A stretch of DNA of 64,000 nucleotides from CBDBON01 sp965208395 (GCA_965208395.1 CBDBON010000003.1:434001-498000), one strand, 5' to 3'; positions 51,865 through 60,023 are shown, counted from the stretch's first letter. Program-made: numbers and translations. Notes: a model not told the origin generated them from the letters alone.

Positions 51865-51938
51865 GGTGACAGTGTCTTGAATTGAGTTCTCTTGTCACCC
51901 TGACCCTCTCTCTTCGTACAGGCGGGAGAGGCGGTGAC
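51865..51938 (-). promoter_or_regulatory. Alternative hairpins between trpS and trpE
   Basis: GTCACC at 51894-51899 can pair either with GGTGAC at 51933-51938 (enclosing a CCTCTC/GAGAGG helix) or with GGTGAC at 51865-51870. The two folds exclude each other. No T-run is present, so an effect on translation or RNA processing is more likely than termination. Confidence 0.35.
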
Positions 51939-51956
51939 GACGGCCTCTTCAGGGAG

Positions 51957-52997
51957 TCATGAAGAAGGTCGCCAGACGGCCGGGTTTGTTAGCCCGATAC
52001 GGCTCCTGACGAGGTCCATCTTCGGCTCTGACACCGCTCGCGCCTGCTCCGCGCCCTGGGAGAGCAGCCGGTCGAGCTCGGCGATGTCGTCCATAAGGGC
52101 GTGGTACCGTTCGCGGATGGGCGTGAGCTCCGAGATGACTGCCTCGGCGACCGCTGCCTTGAGGTCTCCGTAGCCGCGTGCCGATGCGAAATCGGCCTCG
52201 GTCTCGGCCTCTGTCCTGTCGGTGATTACCTTGTATATGCCGAGCAGGTTGTTGACGCCTGCCCTCTCAGGATCGCTGGAGAAGCGTATCTCGTTGCCGG
52301 AGTCGGTCACCGATCTCTTTATCGAGCGCTCTATCTCCTTCGGCTCGTCGAGCATGCGCACGGCGTGCCCCCGGATGTGGGAGAAGCTCTTGGACATCTT
52401 GACGGAGGGGTCGTTCAGGCCCATGACTCGCGCGCCGATCTCCGGAATGACCGCCTCCGGGACGACGAAGGTCTCCCCGAACTGGTGGTTGAAGCGCTGC
52501 GCGATGTCGCGCGCCAGCTCGACGTGCTGGCGTTGGTCGTCTCCGACGGGCACCTCGTGCGCGTCGTACAGCAGGATGTCTCCGGCCATGAGCACCGGGT
52601 AGTCCAGCAGCCCCGTGGACACGCTCTCCTGTGCTCCCGCCTTGTCCTTGTACTGGGTCATCCGTTCCAGCCAGCCGACGGGAGTGACGCAGTTCAGCAC
52701 CCAGCATGCCTCGGCATGAGCCGTGACATGGCTCTGGATGAAGACGGAGCATTCGTTTGGATCGAGGCCGGCGGCGAAGAGCATCGCGGCGAGCGAGCGG
52801 GTCTGATGGCGCAGCTCCTCGGGGTCCTGAGGCGTCGTCAGAGCGTGCAGGTCGACGATGCAGAAGAAGTTCTCCTTCTCGGCCTGTCGCTGCACCCATC
52901 CCTTGATCGCGCCCAGGTAGTTGCCGAGCTGCACGTCTCCCGAAGGCTGGATCCCGCTGAAGACCCGGCGCTTCGTTGTGACTGCCTGTTCGTTCAT
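51957..52997 (-). CDS. trpS: Tryptophanyl-tRNA synthetase
   Basis: A 346-residue class I synthetase. The HIGH-equivalent is PSGDVQLGNYLGA (18-30) and the KMSKS loop is VKMSKSFSH. YPVLMAGDILLYDAHEVPVG is the tryptophan pocket region. AAGGAG 8 nt before ATG 52997 fixes the start. It is preceded by a T-box leader and followed by trpE after 110 bp, so synthetase and synthesis genes may share one transcript. Confidence 0.96.
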   Translation of the reverse strand: MNEQAVTTKRRVFSGIQPSGDVQLGNYLGAIKGWVQRQAEKENFFCIVDLHALTTPQDPEELRHQTRSLAAMLFAAGLDPNECSVFIQSHVTAHAEACWVLNCVTPVGWLERMTQYKDKAGAQESVSTGLLDYPVLMAGDILLYDAHEVPVGDDQRQHVELARDIAQRFNHQFGETFVVPEAVIPEIGARVMGLNDPSVKMSKSFSHIRGHAVRMLDEPKEIERSIKRSVTDSGNEIRFSSDPERAGVNNLLGIYKVITDRTEAETEADFASARGYGDLKAAVAEAVISELTPIRERYHALMDDIAELDRLLSQGAEQARAVSEPKMDLVRSRIGLTNPAVWRPSS

Positions 52998-53019
52998 CTC
53001 TACCTCTCCTTGTGTCAAC

Positions 53020-53320
53020 AAAAAAAGACCCGTCCGTGAAGGGACGGGCCTTGCCGTGGTGCCACCCTATCTTGCCGGGGTCGGTTCTCTTCGTCCTCGG
53101 CGTCTCCGTAGGGCACGGAGGATGGGTCCTCGATGCCCTGGGCTCTGCTAACGGTGCCCTCTCCGTCCAAGCCTACTTGCCGGTGCGGTTTCGGTTGGAG
53201 GCTCCCAGGTCCATTCGGTCTCTGCGCAGGCGCCGGCTTCCACCTGCCCCGGCTCTCTGGGCCCCGCCCTGAGACCTACTAATCCTGTTCGCTGCCTTTG
53301 GCTTTCAATTGTTGGCCAAG
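53020..53320 (-). ncRNA. T-box leader with tryptophan (UGG) specifier before trpS
   Basis: On the minus strand: Stem I features GGATTAGTAGG and CAGAGAGCC; a specifier triplet TGG at 53211-53213 in the context GAATGGACC; the conserved T-box AGGGTGGCACCACGG at 53054-53068; then a terminator stem (53027-53035 with 53042-53050) followed by seven T. Uncharged tRNA-Trp should stabilise the antiterminator and switch on trpS and perhaps trpEGDCF. Confidence 0.92.
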
Positions 53321-53323
53321 CTA

Positions 53324-53353
53324 AGTATAGGCGTCGTCGCGCCGGTGTGTCAA
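53324..53353 (-). promoter_or_regulatory. Promoter of the trpS T-box operon
   Basis: On the minus strand TTGACA (53348-53353) and TATACT (53324-53329) are 18 bp apart, directly upstream of the T-box. Confidence 0.8.
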
Positions 53354-53448
53354 ACGTCTGTACTCATCGCAACCGCCGGACTTGATGTGTTGTCCGGTCG
53401 CCCCCGTATCAAGAACGGGACAGGCTTCGAGCCACAGTTACTGCTCCA

Positions 53449-53883
53449 TCAACGCTCAGTCGGCTCTGCCAGGAAGACCGGGATCAGGCGGTCGGTCTTC
53501 TCCTGGTAGTCCCGGTAGGGAGAGAATGCGGCTACCGCGGTCTCCCAGAGCCGTTCTCTCTCAGCCCCTGGCTCCACCTCTCTGACGCGCATCGAGTAGG
53601 TCTCTGTCGCGTCGCGTACCTCAACGTCCGGGTCCGCCTTCAGGTTGTGGTACCAGACCGGGTGTGTAGGGGCCCCTCCCCTGGACGCGACGAGCACGTA
53701 GTTGTCTCCGTCGACGACTCTCATCAGCGGGGTCTTGCGGACCGCGCCCGTCTTCCGGCCTCGGTGAGTCACGATTATGACCGGGAGGCCGTTCAGGGTC
53801 GTACCATCCGTGCCGCCACTCCGCTCATATAGCTCGACCTGGTCCGCGACCCACTGGGAGGGACTGGGTATATACTCGCTCAT
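53449..53883 (-). CDS. Deazaflavin (F420)-dependent nitroreductase-like protein
   Basis: A 144-residue split-beta-barrel protein of the DDN family. LPVIIVTHRGRKTGAVRKTPLMRV, YVLVASRGGAPTHPVWYHNL and DPDVEV are the characteristic blocks. Family members use F420H2 to reduce quinones or nitroaromatics; F420 use by this organism is inference. Its end faces the trpS leader. Confidence 0.9.
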   Translation of the reverse strand: MSEYIPSPSQWVADQVELYERSGGTDGTTLNGLPVIIVTHRGRKTGAVRKTPLMRVVDGDNYVLVASRGGAPTHPVWYHNLKADPDVEVRDATETYSMRVREVEPGAERERLWETAVAAFSPYRDYQEKTDRLIPVFLAEPTER

Positions 53884-53933
53884 TTTCTTCTCCTCCGGCT
53901 GTATTGCCTAGACCACCGTCCACGGTTTGCTCT

Positions 53934-55148
53934 CTACCCTCCGTGCCGCTTGGGCAGCATCGGCGCAGCGCGATCGAGGAGGTGGTGCGCGACCTCGTAC
54001 TTCGTCATCAGGGGGAGCTCCTCGACGACGCCCTCCCTGTCTAGAAGAGTGACCCTGTTGGTGTCGACGGCGAAGCCGCTGTCGGGGTCGGTGATGTCGT
54101 TGGCCGCGATCAGGTGCAGCCCTTTCTCCAGAAGCTTGTCCCGCGCGTTCGCCAGGAGGTCTTCGCTCTCGGCCGCGAAGCCGATCTTGACCAGCCGTTC
54201 GCCCTGTACTCCAGCCAGGATGTCGGGATTCTTGGTGAGCTCGATGCTCCATGAGTCGGATGGACCCTTCTTGAGCTTCCGGCTCGCGACGGACGCCGGG
54301 CGCCAGTCGCCCACCGCGGCGGCCATCACGAGGATGTCCGCGTCCGCGCACTCCTCGATGACGGCGTTTCCCATCTGCTCGGCGGTGTCCACACGTTCGA
54401 CCCTCACGCCGACGGGATCGTGAATCGACTCGGCGGCGGAGACGAGGACGGCGTTCGCCCCGCGGTCTCGCGCCGCCTCGGCAACGGCGTGGCCCATCTT
54501 GCCGGACGACCTGTTGGTGACCAGCCGCACCGGGTCCACCGGCTCCCGGGTGCCTCCGGCGCTGACGACGACCTTGAGGCCGGCTAGGTCGCCGTTGCGC
54601 CCTAGGATCTCCTTGGCGTGGCCCAGGAGCTCCCGCGTCTCCAGCATACGGCCCTTGCCTGTCAGGCCGGACGCGAGCCGGCCCTCGGCCGGTCCCGCTA
54701 CCCGGTAACCCCAGGAACGGAGCTGCTCGACGTTGCGCCGCGTGGCGGGGTGGTCGAACATGTTCGCATCCATCGCGGGAGCGATTATGACGGGTGCTTG
54801 AGTGGCGAGGAGAGTCGTCGTGAGGGCGTCGTCCGACAGTCCCCAGGCGATCTTGGCGAGTGTGTGCGCGGTTGCGGGTGCGACGATGACGAGGTCGGCC
54901 CGGTGCGCGACGGCGACGTGGTCCATCCCCAGCTCAGACTGCGGCTCGAACATGTCGCGGACTACGGGCCGGTGGGTGATGGCGGTGAAGGCAAGAGGAG
55001 CGACGAACTGTGTCGCCGACTGCGTCATGATGACGTCGACCGCTGCGCCGGCCTGGACCAGCTTGCTGGCGAGATCCACCGCCTTGTAACAGGCGATGCT
55101 ACCGGTTACACCCAGCGCGATGCTTTTCCTGTTTAGAGGGTCGGTCAT
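53934..55148 (-). CDS. coaBC: CoaBC: phosphopantothenoylcysteine synthetase/decarboxylase
   Basis: A 404-residue bifunctional enzyme of coenzyme A synthesis. The N-terminal flavin decarboxylase (about 1-185) shows ALGVTGSIACYKAVDL and IIAPAMDANMFDHPAT. The C-terminal synthetase shows VVSAGGTREPVDPVRLVTNRSSGKMG and AANDITDPDSGF. Overlaps the upstream coaX by 4 bp, so the two CoA genes are coupled. Confidence 0.96.
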   Translation of the reverse strand: MTDPLNRKSIALGVTGSIACYKAVDLASKLVQAGAAVDVIMTQSATQFVAPLAFTAITHRPVVRDMFEPQSELGMDHVAVAHRADLVIVAPATAHTLAKIAWGLSDDALTTTLLATQAPVIIAPAMDANMFDHPATRRNVEQLRSWGYRVAGPAEGRLASGLTGKGRMLETRELLGHAKEILGRNGDLAGLKVVVSAGGTREPVDPVRLVTNRSSGKMGHAVAEAARDRGANAVLVSAAESIHDPVGVRVERVDTAEQMGNAVIEECADADILVMAAAVGDWRPASVASRKLKKGPSDSWSIELTKNPDILAGVQGERLVKIGFAAESEDLLANARDKLLEKGLHLIAANDITDPDSGFAVDTNRVTLLDREGVVEELPLMTKYEVAHHLLDRAAPMLPKRHGG

Positions 55149-55918
55149 GTCGACTCGCCATTGAGGTCGTGGATGATTCGCAGTCCGGTCAGCGTGAGAT
55201 CGGTATTGACCACGTCGAAGACCTTGGTCTCTCTCTCGACCACCTGTGCCAGGCCTCCGGTGGCTATGACCTTGGCGCCTCCGCCCAGCTCTTCGTCGAA
55301 CCGGGCTACCATCCCCCTGATCAGGTCCGCGTACCCCAACACCAGTCCGGCCTGTATGGCGTGGACGGTGTTCTTGCCGATCGCGGCAGGCGGAGCGTTC
55401 AGCTCTACGCGCCGCAGCATCGAGGTGCGCTTGAAAAGGGTGTCGGCGGCCAGGGCTATGCCGGGCGCGATGGCGCCGCCCAGATACTCTCCATGCCGTG
55501 TGATGGCGTTCAGGACGATGGCCGTCCCCACGTCGACCACGATGGCGGGTCCGCCATACAGCTTCAGCACTGCGGCCGCGTCGGCGATCCGGTCTGCGCC
55601 CACGTCCCGGGGAGTGTCGTAGAGTATCCGGATTCCGGTCTTCGTCCCGGACCCCACCACGAGCGGAGACACCTTGAAGTAGTCCTCACAGACGTCGACG
55701 AAGGTTCGGGTCAACGGCGGCACGACGCTGCACATCGCGGCGGCGTCGATATCTGACAGAGACACACCCCTCACAGGGAGGAGCTGGCTTATCATCAACC
55801 CGTATTCGTCGGACATACGAGAGGCGTCCGTGGCGATACGCGCGGTGGCCTCCAACGAGTCACCGTCGAACACTCCAATGGTGATGTTGGTGTTGCCGAT
55901 GTCTAGCGCCAACAGCAT
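55145..55918 (-). CDS. coaX: Type III pantothenate kinase
   Basis: A 257-residue ASKHA-fold kinase. LLALDIGNTNITIGVF is the phosphate-1 motif, GADRIADAAAVLKLYG and VVDVGTAIVLNAI follow, and GGAIAPGIALAADTLF is the pantothenate-binding part. First step of CoA synthesis, upstream of coaBC. Confidence 0.96.
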   Translation of the reverse strand: MLLALDIGNTNITIGVFDGDSLEATARIATDASRMSDEYGLMISQLLPVRGVSLSDIDAAAMCSVVPPLTRTFVDVCEDYFKVSPLVVGSGTKTGIRILYDTPRDVGADRIADAAAVLKLYGGPAIVVDVGTAIVLNAITRHGEYLGGAIAPGIALAADTLFKRTSMLRRVELNAPPAAIGKNTVHAIQAGLVLGYADLIRGMVARFDEELGGGAKVIATGGLAQVVERETKVFDVVNTDLTLTGLRIIHDLNGEST

Positions 55919-55955
55919 GCGCCATCTCCGTCAAGGAGGTCGTCGATGATGGTCC

Positions 55956-56903
55956 CTATCGGCTGATGATGGCGTTGCCCTCCCGCTCCCACCGGTCGGA
56001 CAGGAGGGGGCTGGCTGCGAGCAGCTTGTCGAGCGATGGGAACTGGGACGCGCTGAGGCTTCCGGTGCCCAGCGCTCTGGCCGCGTCGGACCCTGCCGCC
56101 TGGCCCGATATCTTCTTGCTCCTGCGGCTGGCCCAGGCGGCGTCAACCTCGATGTCCCAGTCGGGAGGAAGCTGCGGCGCGCTCGCGCCGTTGTCGGCCC
56201 TCTTCCTTCTGCGGTGGCTCAGGCGCACCACGACGTCGCCCCGCTCGTTCGTGGGGCGTTCGACGCTCACCTCGCTGGACGCCTCGAGATATAGCGTGAA
56301 GGTGCGGTATCCGAGCGCCTTGAAGCTGAAGCTGGGATCGATGCGCTGCATCGCCTGGTGGAGCCTGGAGCCGACCACCTCGCCCTGTCCGTCCATCGAG
56401 GCCTCGACGGCGCGTCTCAGAAGCGACTGCTCCGGGGACTTCTTCGACCTGTCGGCCGCCTGCTTCTTCGCGGACGCCCGCTCTTCGAGGTAGATGTACC
56501 GGTCGCACGACTTGACCAGGGTGGGCGAGGCCGCGCCGGGTCGGCCCGAGCCGATCACGGTCTTCCCGGCGGAGCGCAGCTTGCTCACCAGTGGGACGAA
56601 GTCGCTGTCGGACGAGACTATGACGAAGACATCGACGGGCGCGCCGTGGAGCAGGTCGACGGCGTCGATCGCCAACACGATGTCGCTGGAGTTCTTGCCG
56701 GACCGGTTGGATCGGAAATGGTGCACCGCTTCGATGCCCAGCTCCAGCACCTGGTCGCGCTTCTCACGCTGCACCGACCAGTCGGAGTAGGCCCGTTTGA
56801 TGGTGACGCGGCCAACGTCCGCCAACTGGTCCAGCAGATACTGGATCGAGTCCAAACCTACGTTTTCGTAATCGATGAGAAGAGCTACGTTCGATTCAGC
56901 CAA
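55956..56903 (-). CDS. NYN-domain protein with OST-HTH/LOTUS domain
   Basis: A 315-residue LabA/DUF88-type protein. VALLIDYENVG (D11), VLAIDAVDLLHG and VIVSSDSDFVPLV give the acidic PIN-like RNase site. Residues about 160-215 (LLRRAVEASMDGQGEVVGSRLHQAM...FKALGYRTFTLYLE) resemble a LOTUS RNA-binding domain. The rest is variable. RNA cleavage or binding is inferred. The TTG start lies against one TATAAT; a second TATAAT at 56958-56963 is better placed as a promoter. Confidence 0.85.
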   Translation of the reverse strand: MAESNVALLIDYENVGLDSIQYLLDQLADVGRVTIKRAYSDWSVQREKRDQVLELGIEAVHHFRSNRSGKNSSDIVLAIDAVDLLHGAPVDVFVIVSSDSDFVPLVSKLRSAGKTVIGSGRPGAASPTLVKSCDRYIYLEERASAKKQAADRSKKSPEQSLLRRAVEASMDGQGEVVGSRLHQAMQRIDPSFSFKALGYRTFTLYLEASSEVSVERPTNERGDVVVRLSHRRRKRADNGASAPQLPPDWDIEVDAAWASRRSKKISGQAAGSDAARALGTGSLSASQFPSLDKLLAASPLLSDRWEREGNAIISR

Positions 56904-57061
56904 TTATAGAGCCTTCCGGTATATGTTCCATATAGTGGACTGGGAGCCGTCGGCCCTATTATAGCCAAAACTCCGTATACTTGACACCTGGAAGGGGTGC
57001 AAGGTAGCCGTTCGGGCTCCGTGAGATACTCTGGCGAATCTGCTGGACGGAGAGCAGTCTC

Positions 57062-58069
57062 TTACTTCATTCCCCCGCCTGCAATCTCCCCATGCGCGGG
57101 AGAAGACGGAAGAGTCACCCGCCTGGTCACGGAGGTCGAGGAGACCTTCGGCCCCCAGCTGGGCAGGACGGCGCAGGTCGTGTTCTCCTCGCCACCGGCG
57201 AAGACCACCAGGATGTCCTCCGGCTCCGGGACCAACGATACGAACGTACTCTCATCGTCCTGTCCGATCGCGCCGGAGACGTAGCCCGCCCTCTTCAGGT
57301 CGGCGAGCGAGCGCCTGATCCTCGGATGGAGGGCCTTCTTGAGGTCTGCCTTAGTCCACCCGTCCCAGACGCTGCTCTGTCCCGCGACGACGACCGCGAT
57401 CTCCCCCTGCCTGACGATGGTGGAGGTGTCGCCCGTGGAGCCGGTCGTCGACATGGAGGTACCTAGCGAGGAGGCCGTGTCAGCGACCGCGGTGATGACG
57501 TTCTCCAGCGTGCCCGCCGTCCGCACCTGGCGAGGCCCCTCGCATGCGAAGACGGTCACCGCGCTCTCGTCGGCGTGGAATCCTCGCTCCATGTGGAGCG
57601 GCGTCCAGTGGGTATCGTGCTCCGCCTCCGCGATGCAGTAGGTGTACTTGCCGGGATGGCCGAGGATCGACCGGTCGAACAGTCCTGGAATGGCACCGCA
57701 GGCGTTCATCAGCGTAAGGCGTATGGCCCTGCCGATGGTGGCGTTGGCGCGGTTACCCGGCCCGAAGAGATTGTTGCGCGAGTTGATGCCCAGCCGCTTC
57801 ACCACCGGGCCGTTGACGATGACCAGGATCCCTGAGCCGCCCAGGCTGGACGAAGGGCCTACTAGGTTGAACAGTGGGTCCAGCATCGCCTCGGCTGCGG
57901 CGAGCACAACCGGGAAGTAGCTGGGAAGACAACCGGCCATTACCGCGTTGGCTGCCAGCTTCTCCACGGTGACCACTCTTCGCCGTTCGGGTATCGAGCC
58001 CACCACCTGGTCAGCCGGGCAGTCCGCGGCGTCGATGGTCCGCTGCACGAGTTCGACGGTCGGAGGCAC
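57062..58069 (-). CDS. Uncharacterised conserved protein with unclear start
   Basis: At least 335 residues. Notable are GGSGILVIVNGPVVKRLGIN, NNLFGPGNRANATIGRAIRL, GHPGKYTYCIAEAE and a Ser/Thr-Gly-rich centre. I recall similar proteins in Chloroflexota beside UGSC-type (seleno)proteins, but cannot name a function. The frame stays open upstream to 58207 and reads YAVDWDDPVEA, then CYRLGWDDGLPVVPPT, which looks like genuine coding sequence, yet no ATG, GTG or TTG lies there. So the first canonical start, GTG 58069, probably truncates the real protein, or a rare start is used. Confidence 0.6.
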   Translation of the reverse strand: MPPTVELVQRTIDAADCPADQVVGSIPERRRVVTVEKLAANAVMAGCLPSYFPVVLAAAEAMLDPLFNLVGPSSSLGGSGILVIVNGPVVKRLGINSRNNLFGPGNRANATIGRAIRLTLMNACGAIPGLFDRSILGHPGKYTYCIAEAEHDTHWTPLHMERGFHADESAVTVFACEGPRQVRTAGTLENVITAVADTASSLGTSMSTTGSTGDTSTIVRQGEIAVVVAGQSSVWDGWTKADLKKALHPRIRRSLADLKRAGYVSGAIGQDDESTFVSLVPEPEDILVVFAGGEENTTCAVLPSWGPKVSSTSVTRRVTLPSSPAHGEIAGGGMK

Positions 58070-58219
58070 GACCGGAAGGCCGTCGTCCCATCCAAGCCGG
58101 TAGCACGCCTCTATTGCCTCGACCGGGTCATCCCAGTCTACGGCATACTCTTCCCTTTCGGTGGCCAGCGGGCTTGCCTCCCCTACCTGCGGACAGCGGC
58201 CACTAAGCTAGCACAGGCC

Positions 58220-58603
58220 CTATCGACGGTCAACGGCTGGCGCGTCATATGCCCATCCCAAGCCGGAAGCCACGCTCAGGAGTCGTCTATCCCTGGTCCA
58301 AAGAAGGGCTGATCCAGCGAGCGACGCGGCAGCCAGAAGATGGACGTCGACGTAGCCGACGCAGCTGCCCATCAGCCGATGCCGCTCGATGAAGAGCAGC
58401 GCCTCGGCGTCAGTCGCTATCGGCGCCCCGGGCAGCTTGGCGAGGAGTCCCAACACCTCGTCCCGCTCCGGTAGATTGCCGCATGCCAACTCGCCAATCA
58501 CCATAGGATGCGCCAACACCTGGCCTCCGTTCAGCAACAACACGAGATGCTCGTCTGCGACGCGCAGATGATCGATCCAGACCGACGTGTCGACCAAGAT
58601 CAT
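58220..58603 (-). CDS. vapC: VapC-family PIN-domain toxin
   Basis: A 127-residue PIN ribonuclease. MILVDTSVWIDHL holds the first catalytic Asp (D5), IGELACGNL a Glu, GYVDVHLLAAASL and LLWTRDRRL the remaining acids. Overlaps vapB by 4 bp. Its stop is only about 10 bp from the in-frame stop that bounds the next gene. Confidence 0.93.
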   Translation of the reverse strand: MILVDTSVWIDHLRVADEHLVLLLNGGQVLAHPMVIGELACGNLPERDEVLGLLAKLPGAPIATDAEALLFIERHRLMGSCVGYVDVHLLAAASLAGSALLWTRDRRLLSVASGLGWAYDAPAVDRR

Positions 58604-58797
58604 GAAGACTCGCCGCGCCGGCGAGGGATGGAGTGTAGATCGGGCGCGCTTCCGCCGAGACGGGCCAATCTGCGGGCGCTCTCCCGTTCAATCAGTGCGC
58701 GGAGTCCCTCCCGCACGAGCGCGGTCCTGCCGTCGATGCCGGTCAGTCGTCGCGCCTCGTCCAGTAAGTCTCGGTCTATGTTCATCGTGGTCCTCAC
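58600..58797 (-). CDS. vapB: VapB-family antitoxin (DUF2191 type)
   Basis: A protein of 65 residues: VRTTMNIDRDLLDEARRLTGIDGRTALVREGLRALI is the ribbon-helix-helix DNA-binding start, and LARLGGSAPDL the VapC-binding part. GTG 58797 gives the normal VRTT-type start; ATG 58785 and an upstream ATG 58833 are alternatives. Confidence 0.9.
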   Translation of the reverse strand: MRTTMNIDRDLLDEARRLTGIDGRTALVREGLRALIERESARRLARLGGSAPDLHSIPRRRGESS

Positions 58798-58833
58798 GGC
58801 ATTCCTCCCGGATGGCTGGCTTGGAGACATCAT

Positions 58834-59006
58834 ATTATAGCATCCTTCGATCCCATTTTTGATGCATGAGCCTGGTGAGGAGCTGGCATATTCTCATTTG
58901 ACGAACCCGAACATCAGTGCTATTCTCAGATCATGCGTTCAGTCATCCAAACCCGCCGCACCCGGACAGCAGCCTTCATATCCATGCCCGCTATCCAACC
59001 CTCCAC
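58834..59006. other. Intergenic stretch, no gene seen
   Basis: Between vapB and the repeat array I see no coding gene with a credible ribosome site or family match. It is less GC-rich than the surroundings. The vapBC promoter should lie at its left end. Confidence 0.4.
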
Positions 59007-59132
59007 CTGTCACATTCTGTCACTTTGCTGTCACTTTTGTGTCCCAACTCTGTTCAACTCCTGTCCCATGGATGTCCCGAACCGCCAACCGTCTAGCTAC
59101 GAAAAGAGACACAATGTTACAGAATGAGACAG
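59007..59132. repeat. Phased TGTCAC/TGTCCC array with inverted partner
   Basis: TGTCAC at 59008, 59018 and 59029, TGTCCC at 59039, TGTTCA at 59051, TGTCCC at 59062 and 59073: seven units at 10-12 bp spacing. In the opposite direction GAGACA, GTTACA and GAGACA start at 59106, 59116 and 59126. The 17-bp end 59007-59023 is an inverted repeat of 59116-59132 with 15 of 17 matches. It could be a relic or MITE of a TG/CA-ended transposon with multiple transposase sites, or an operator array. Confidence 0.55.
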
Positions 59133-59270
59133 ATTTTGAAGAAACTCTCCCTCGATACAGCCCTCAGCCCTTCCGACACCGTCGGTCAACCCGTTTCTTG
59201 ACAGCCCGCAGGGCATGGAATAGCCTTCGAGCCAATCACAACATCGGCGAGCGACGCGAAGGGGAGGAGC

Positions 59271-59660
59271 ATGGCATACGAGTTCAACCACGTCCACATC
59301 AAGTCGCCGGACCCTGAGAAGACGGCCAACTGGTACGTCAAGGCCTTCGGATTCAAGATACTGAGCGATACGACCCGGGTGTACGGCGACCGGTTCATCC
59401 GGTGCGAGACCTCGGACGGCGTGGCGGTCAATATATCGAGCGAACGCACGGGAGAGCATATGGGCGGCGGTGACGCCACCGTTCATTGGGGCATCGAGCA
59501 CTTTGGCATCAATGTAGACGACATCGACGCCGAGATCGAAAGGCTTGCGGGCCTCGGCGCAGTGCTGATGGAGGGGCCGATAGATGTCCCGGACGGTCCG
59601 CGAATCGCATTCATCCAGGCCCCCCACGATGTCCGCGTCGAGATCATGCAGCTGTCCTAG
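59271..59660 (+). CDS. VOC-family (glyoxalase/dioxygenase fold) protein
   Basis: A 129-residue paired-beta-alpha-beta-beta-beta protein. FNHVHIKSPDPEKTANWYVKAFGFKI holds the first metal His, HFGINVDDIDAEIERL the second, and VRVEIMQLS the final Glu region. Such proteins are glyoxalases, epimerases or ring-cleaving dioxygenases; the substrate is unknown. GGGGAGGAG precedes the ATG. Followed 18 bp later by a HIT gene. Confidence 0.88.
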   Translation: MAYEFNHVHIKSPDPEKTANWYVKAFGFKILSDTTRVYGDRFIRCETSDGVAVNISSERTGEHMGGGDATVHWGIEHFGINVDDIDAEIERLAGLGAVLMEGPIDVPDGPRIAFIQAPHDVRVEIMQLS

Positions 59661-59678
59661 ACGCTCCGAGGGGAGTAA

Positions 59679-60023
59679 ATGGACGAGGAGTGCATCTTCT
59701 GCAGGATCGGCGGCGGCGAGATACCCGCCGATCTTCTCTACCGCGACGAGCGCTGCTTCGTGATCAGGGATATCGCGCCCAAGGCGCCGGTCCATCTGCT
59801 GATCATCCCGAGCGATCACTTCACCTACCTCACGGGCGTGACGGAGGCGTTCGGGCCCGTCCTCGGCGGCATGTTCGTAGCCGCCCGCGAGATGGCGCAG
59901 CGCGAAGGCGTGACCCGCGACGGCTACCGGCTCGTCATCAATCAGGGACGGGACAGCGGCCAGCAGGTGCCCCACCTCCACATGCATCTGCTCGGCGGCC
60001 GTCCCCTCGGAGAGATGGGCTAG
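59679..60023 (+). CDS. HIT-family nucleotide-binding hydrolase
   Basis: A 114-residue HINT-type protein. CIFCRIGGGEIPADLLYRDE at the N-terminus and the histidine triad in PHLHMHLLGG define it. The family hydrolyses nucleoside phosphoramidates. GAGGGGAG is about 7 nt before the ATG. Confidence 0.94.
   Translation: MDEECIFCRIGGGEIPADLLYRDERCFVIRDIAPKAPVHLLIIPSDHFTYLTGVTEAFGPVLGGMFVAAREMAQREGVTRDGYRLVINQGRDSGQQVPHLHMHLLGGRPLGEMG

Noticed and set aside
50335..51885. A 516-codon open frame on the plus strand opposite trpE
   Set aside because: It is the antisense of trpE and trpG codons in GC-rich DNA, with no family motifs; the minus-strand proteins carry full active-site signatures.
58859..59317. 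A 152-codon plus-strand frame across the repeat array
   Set aside because: It runs through the TGTCAC repeats and into the VOC start with no recognisable protein features or ribosome site.
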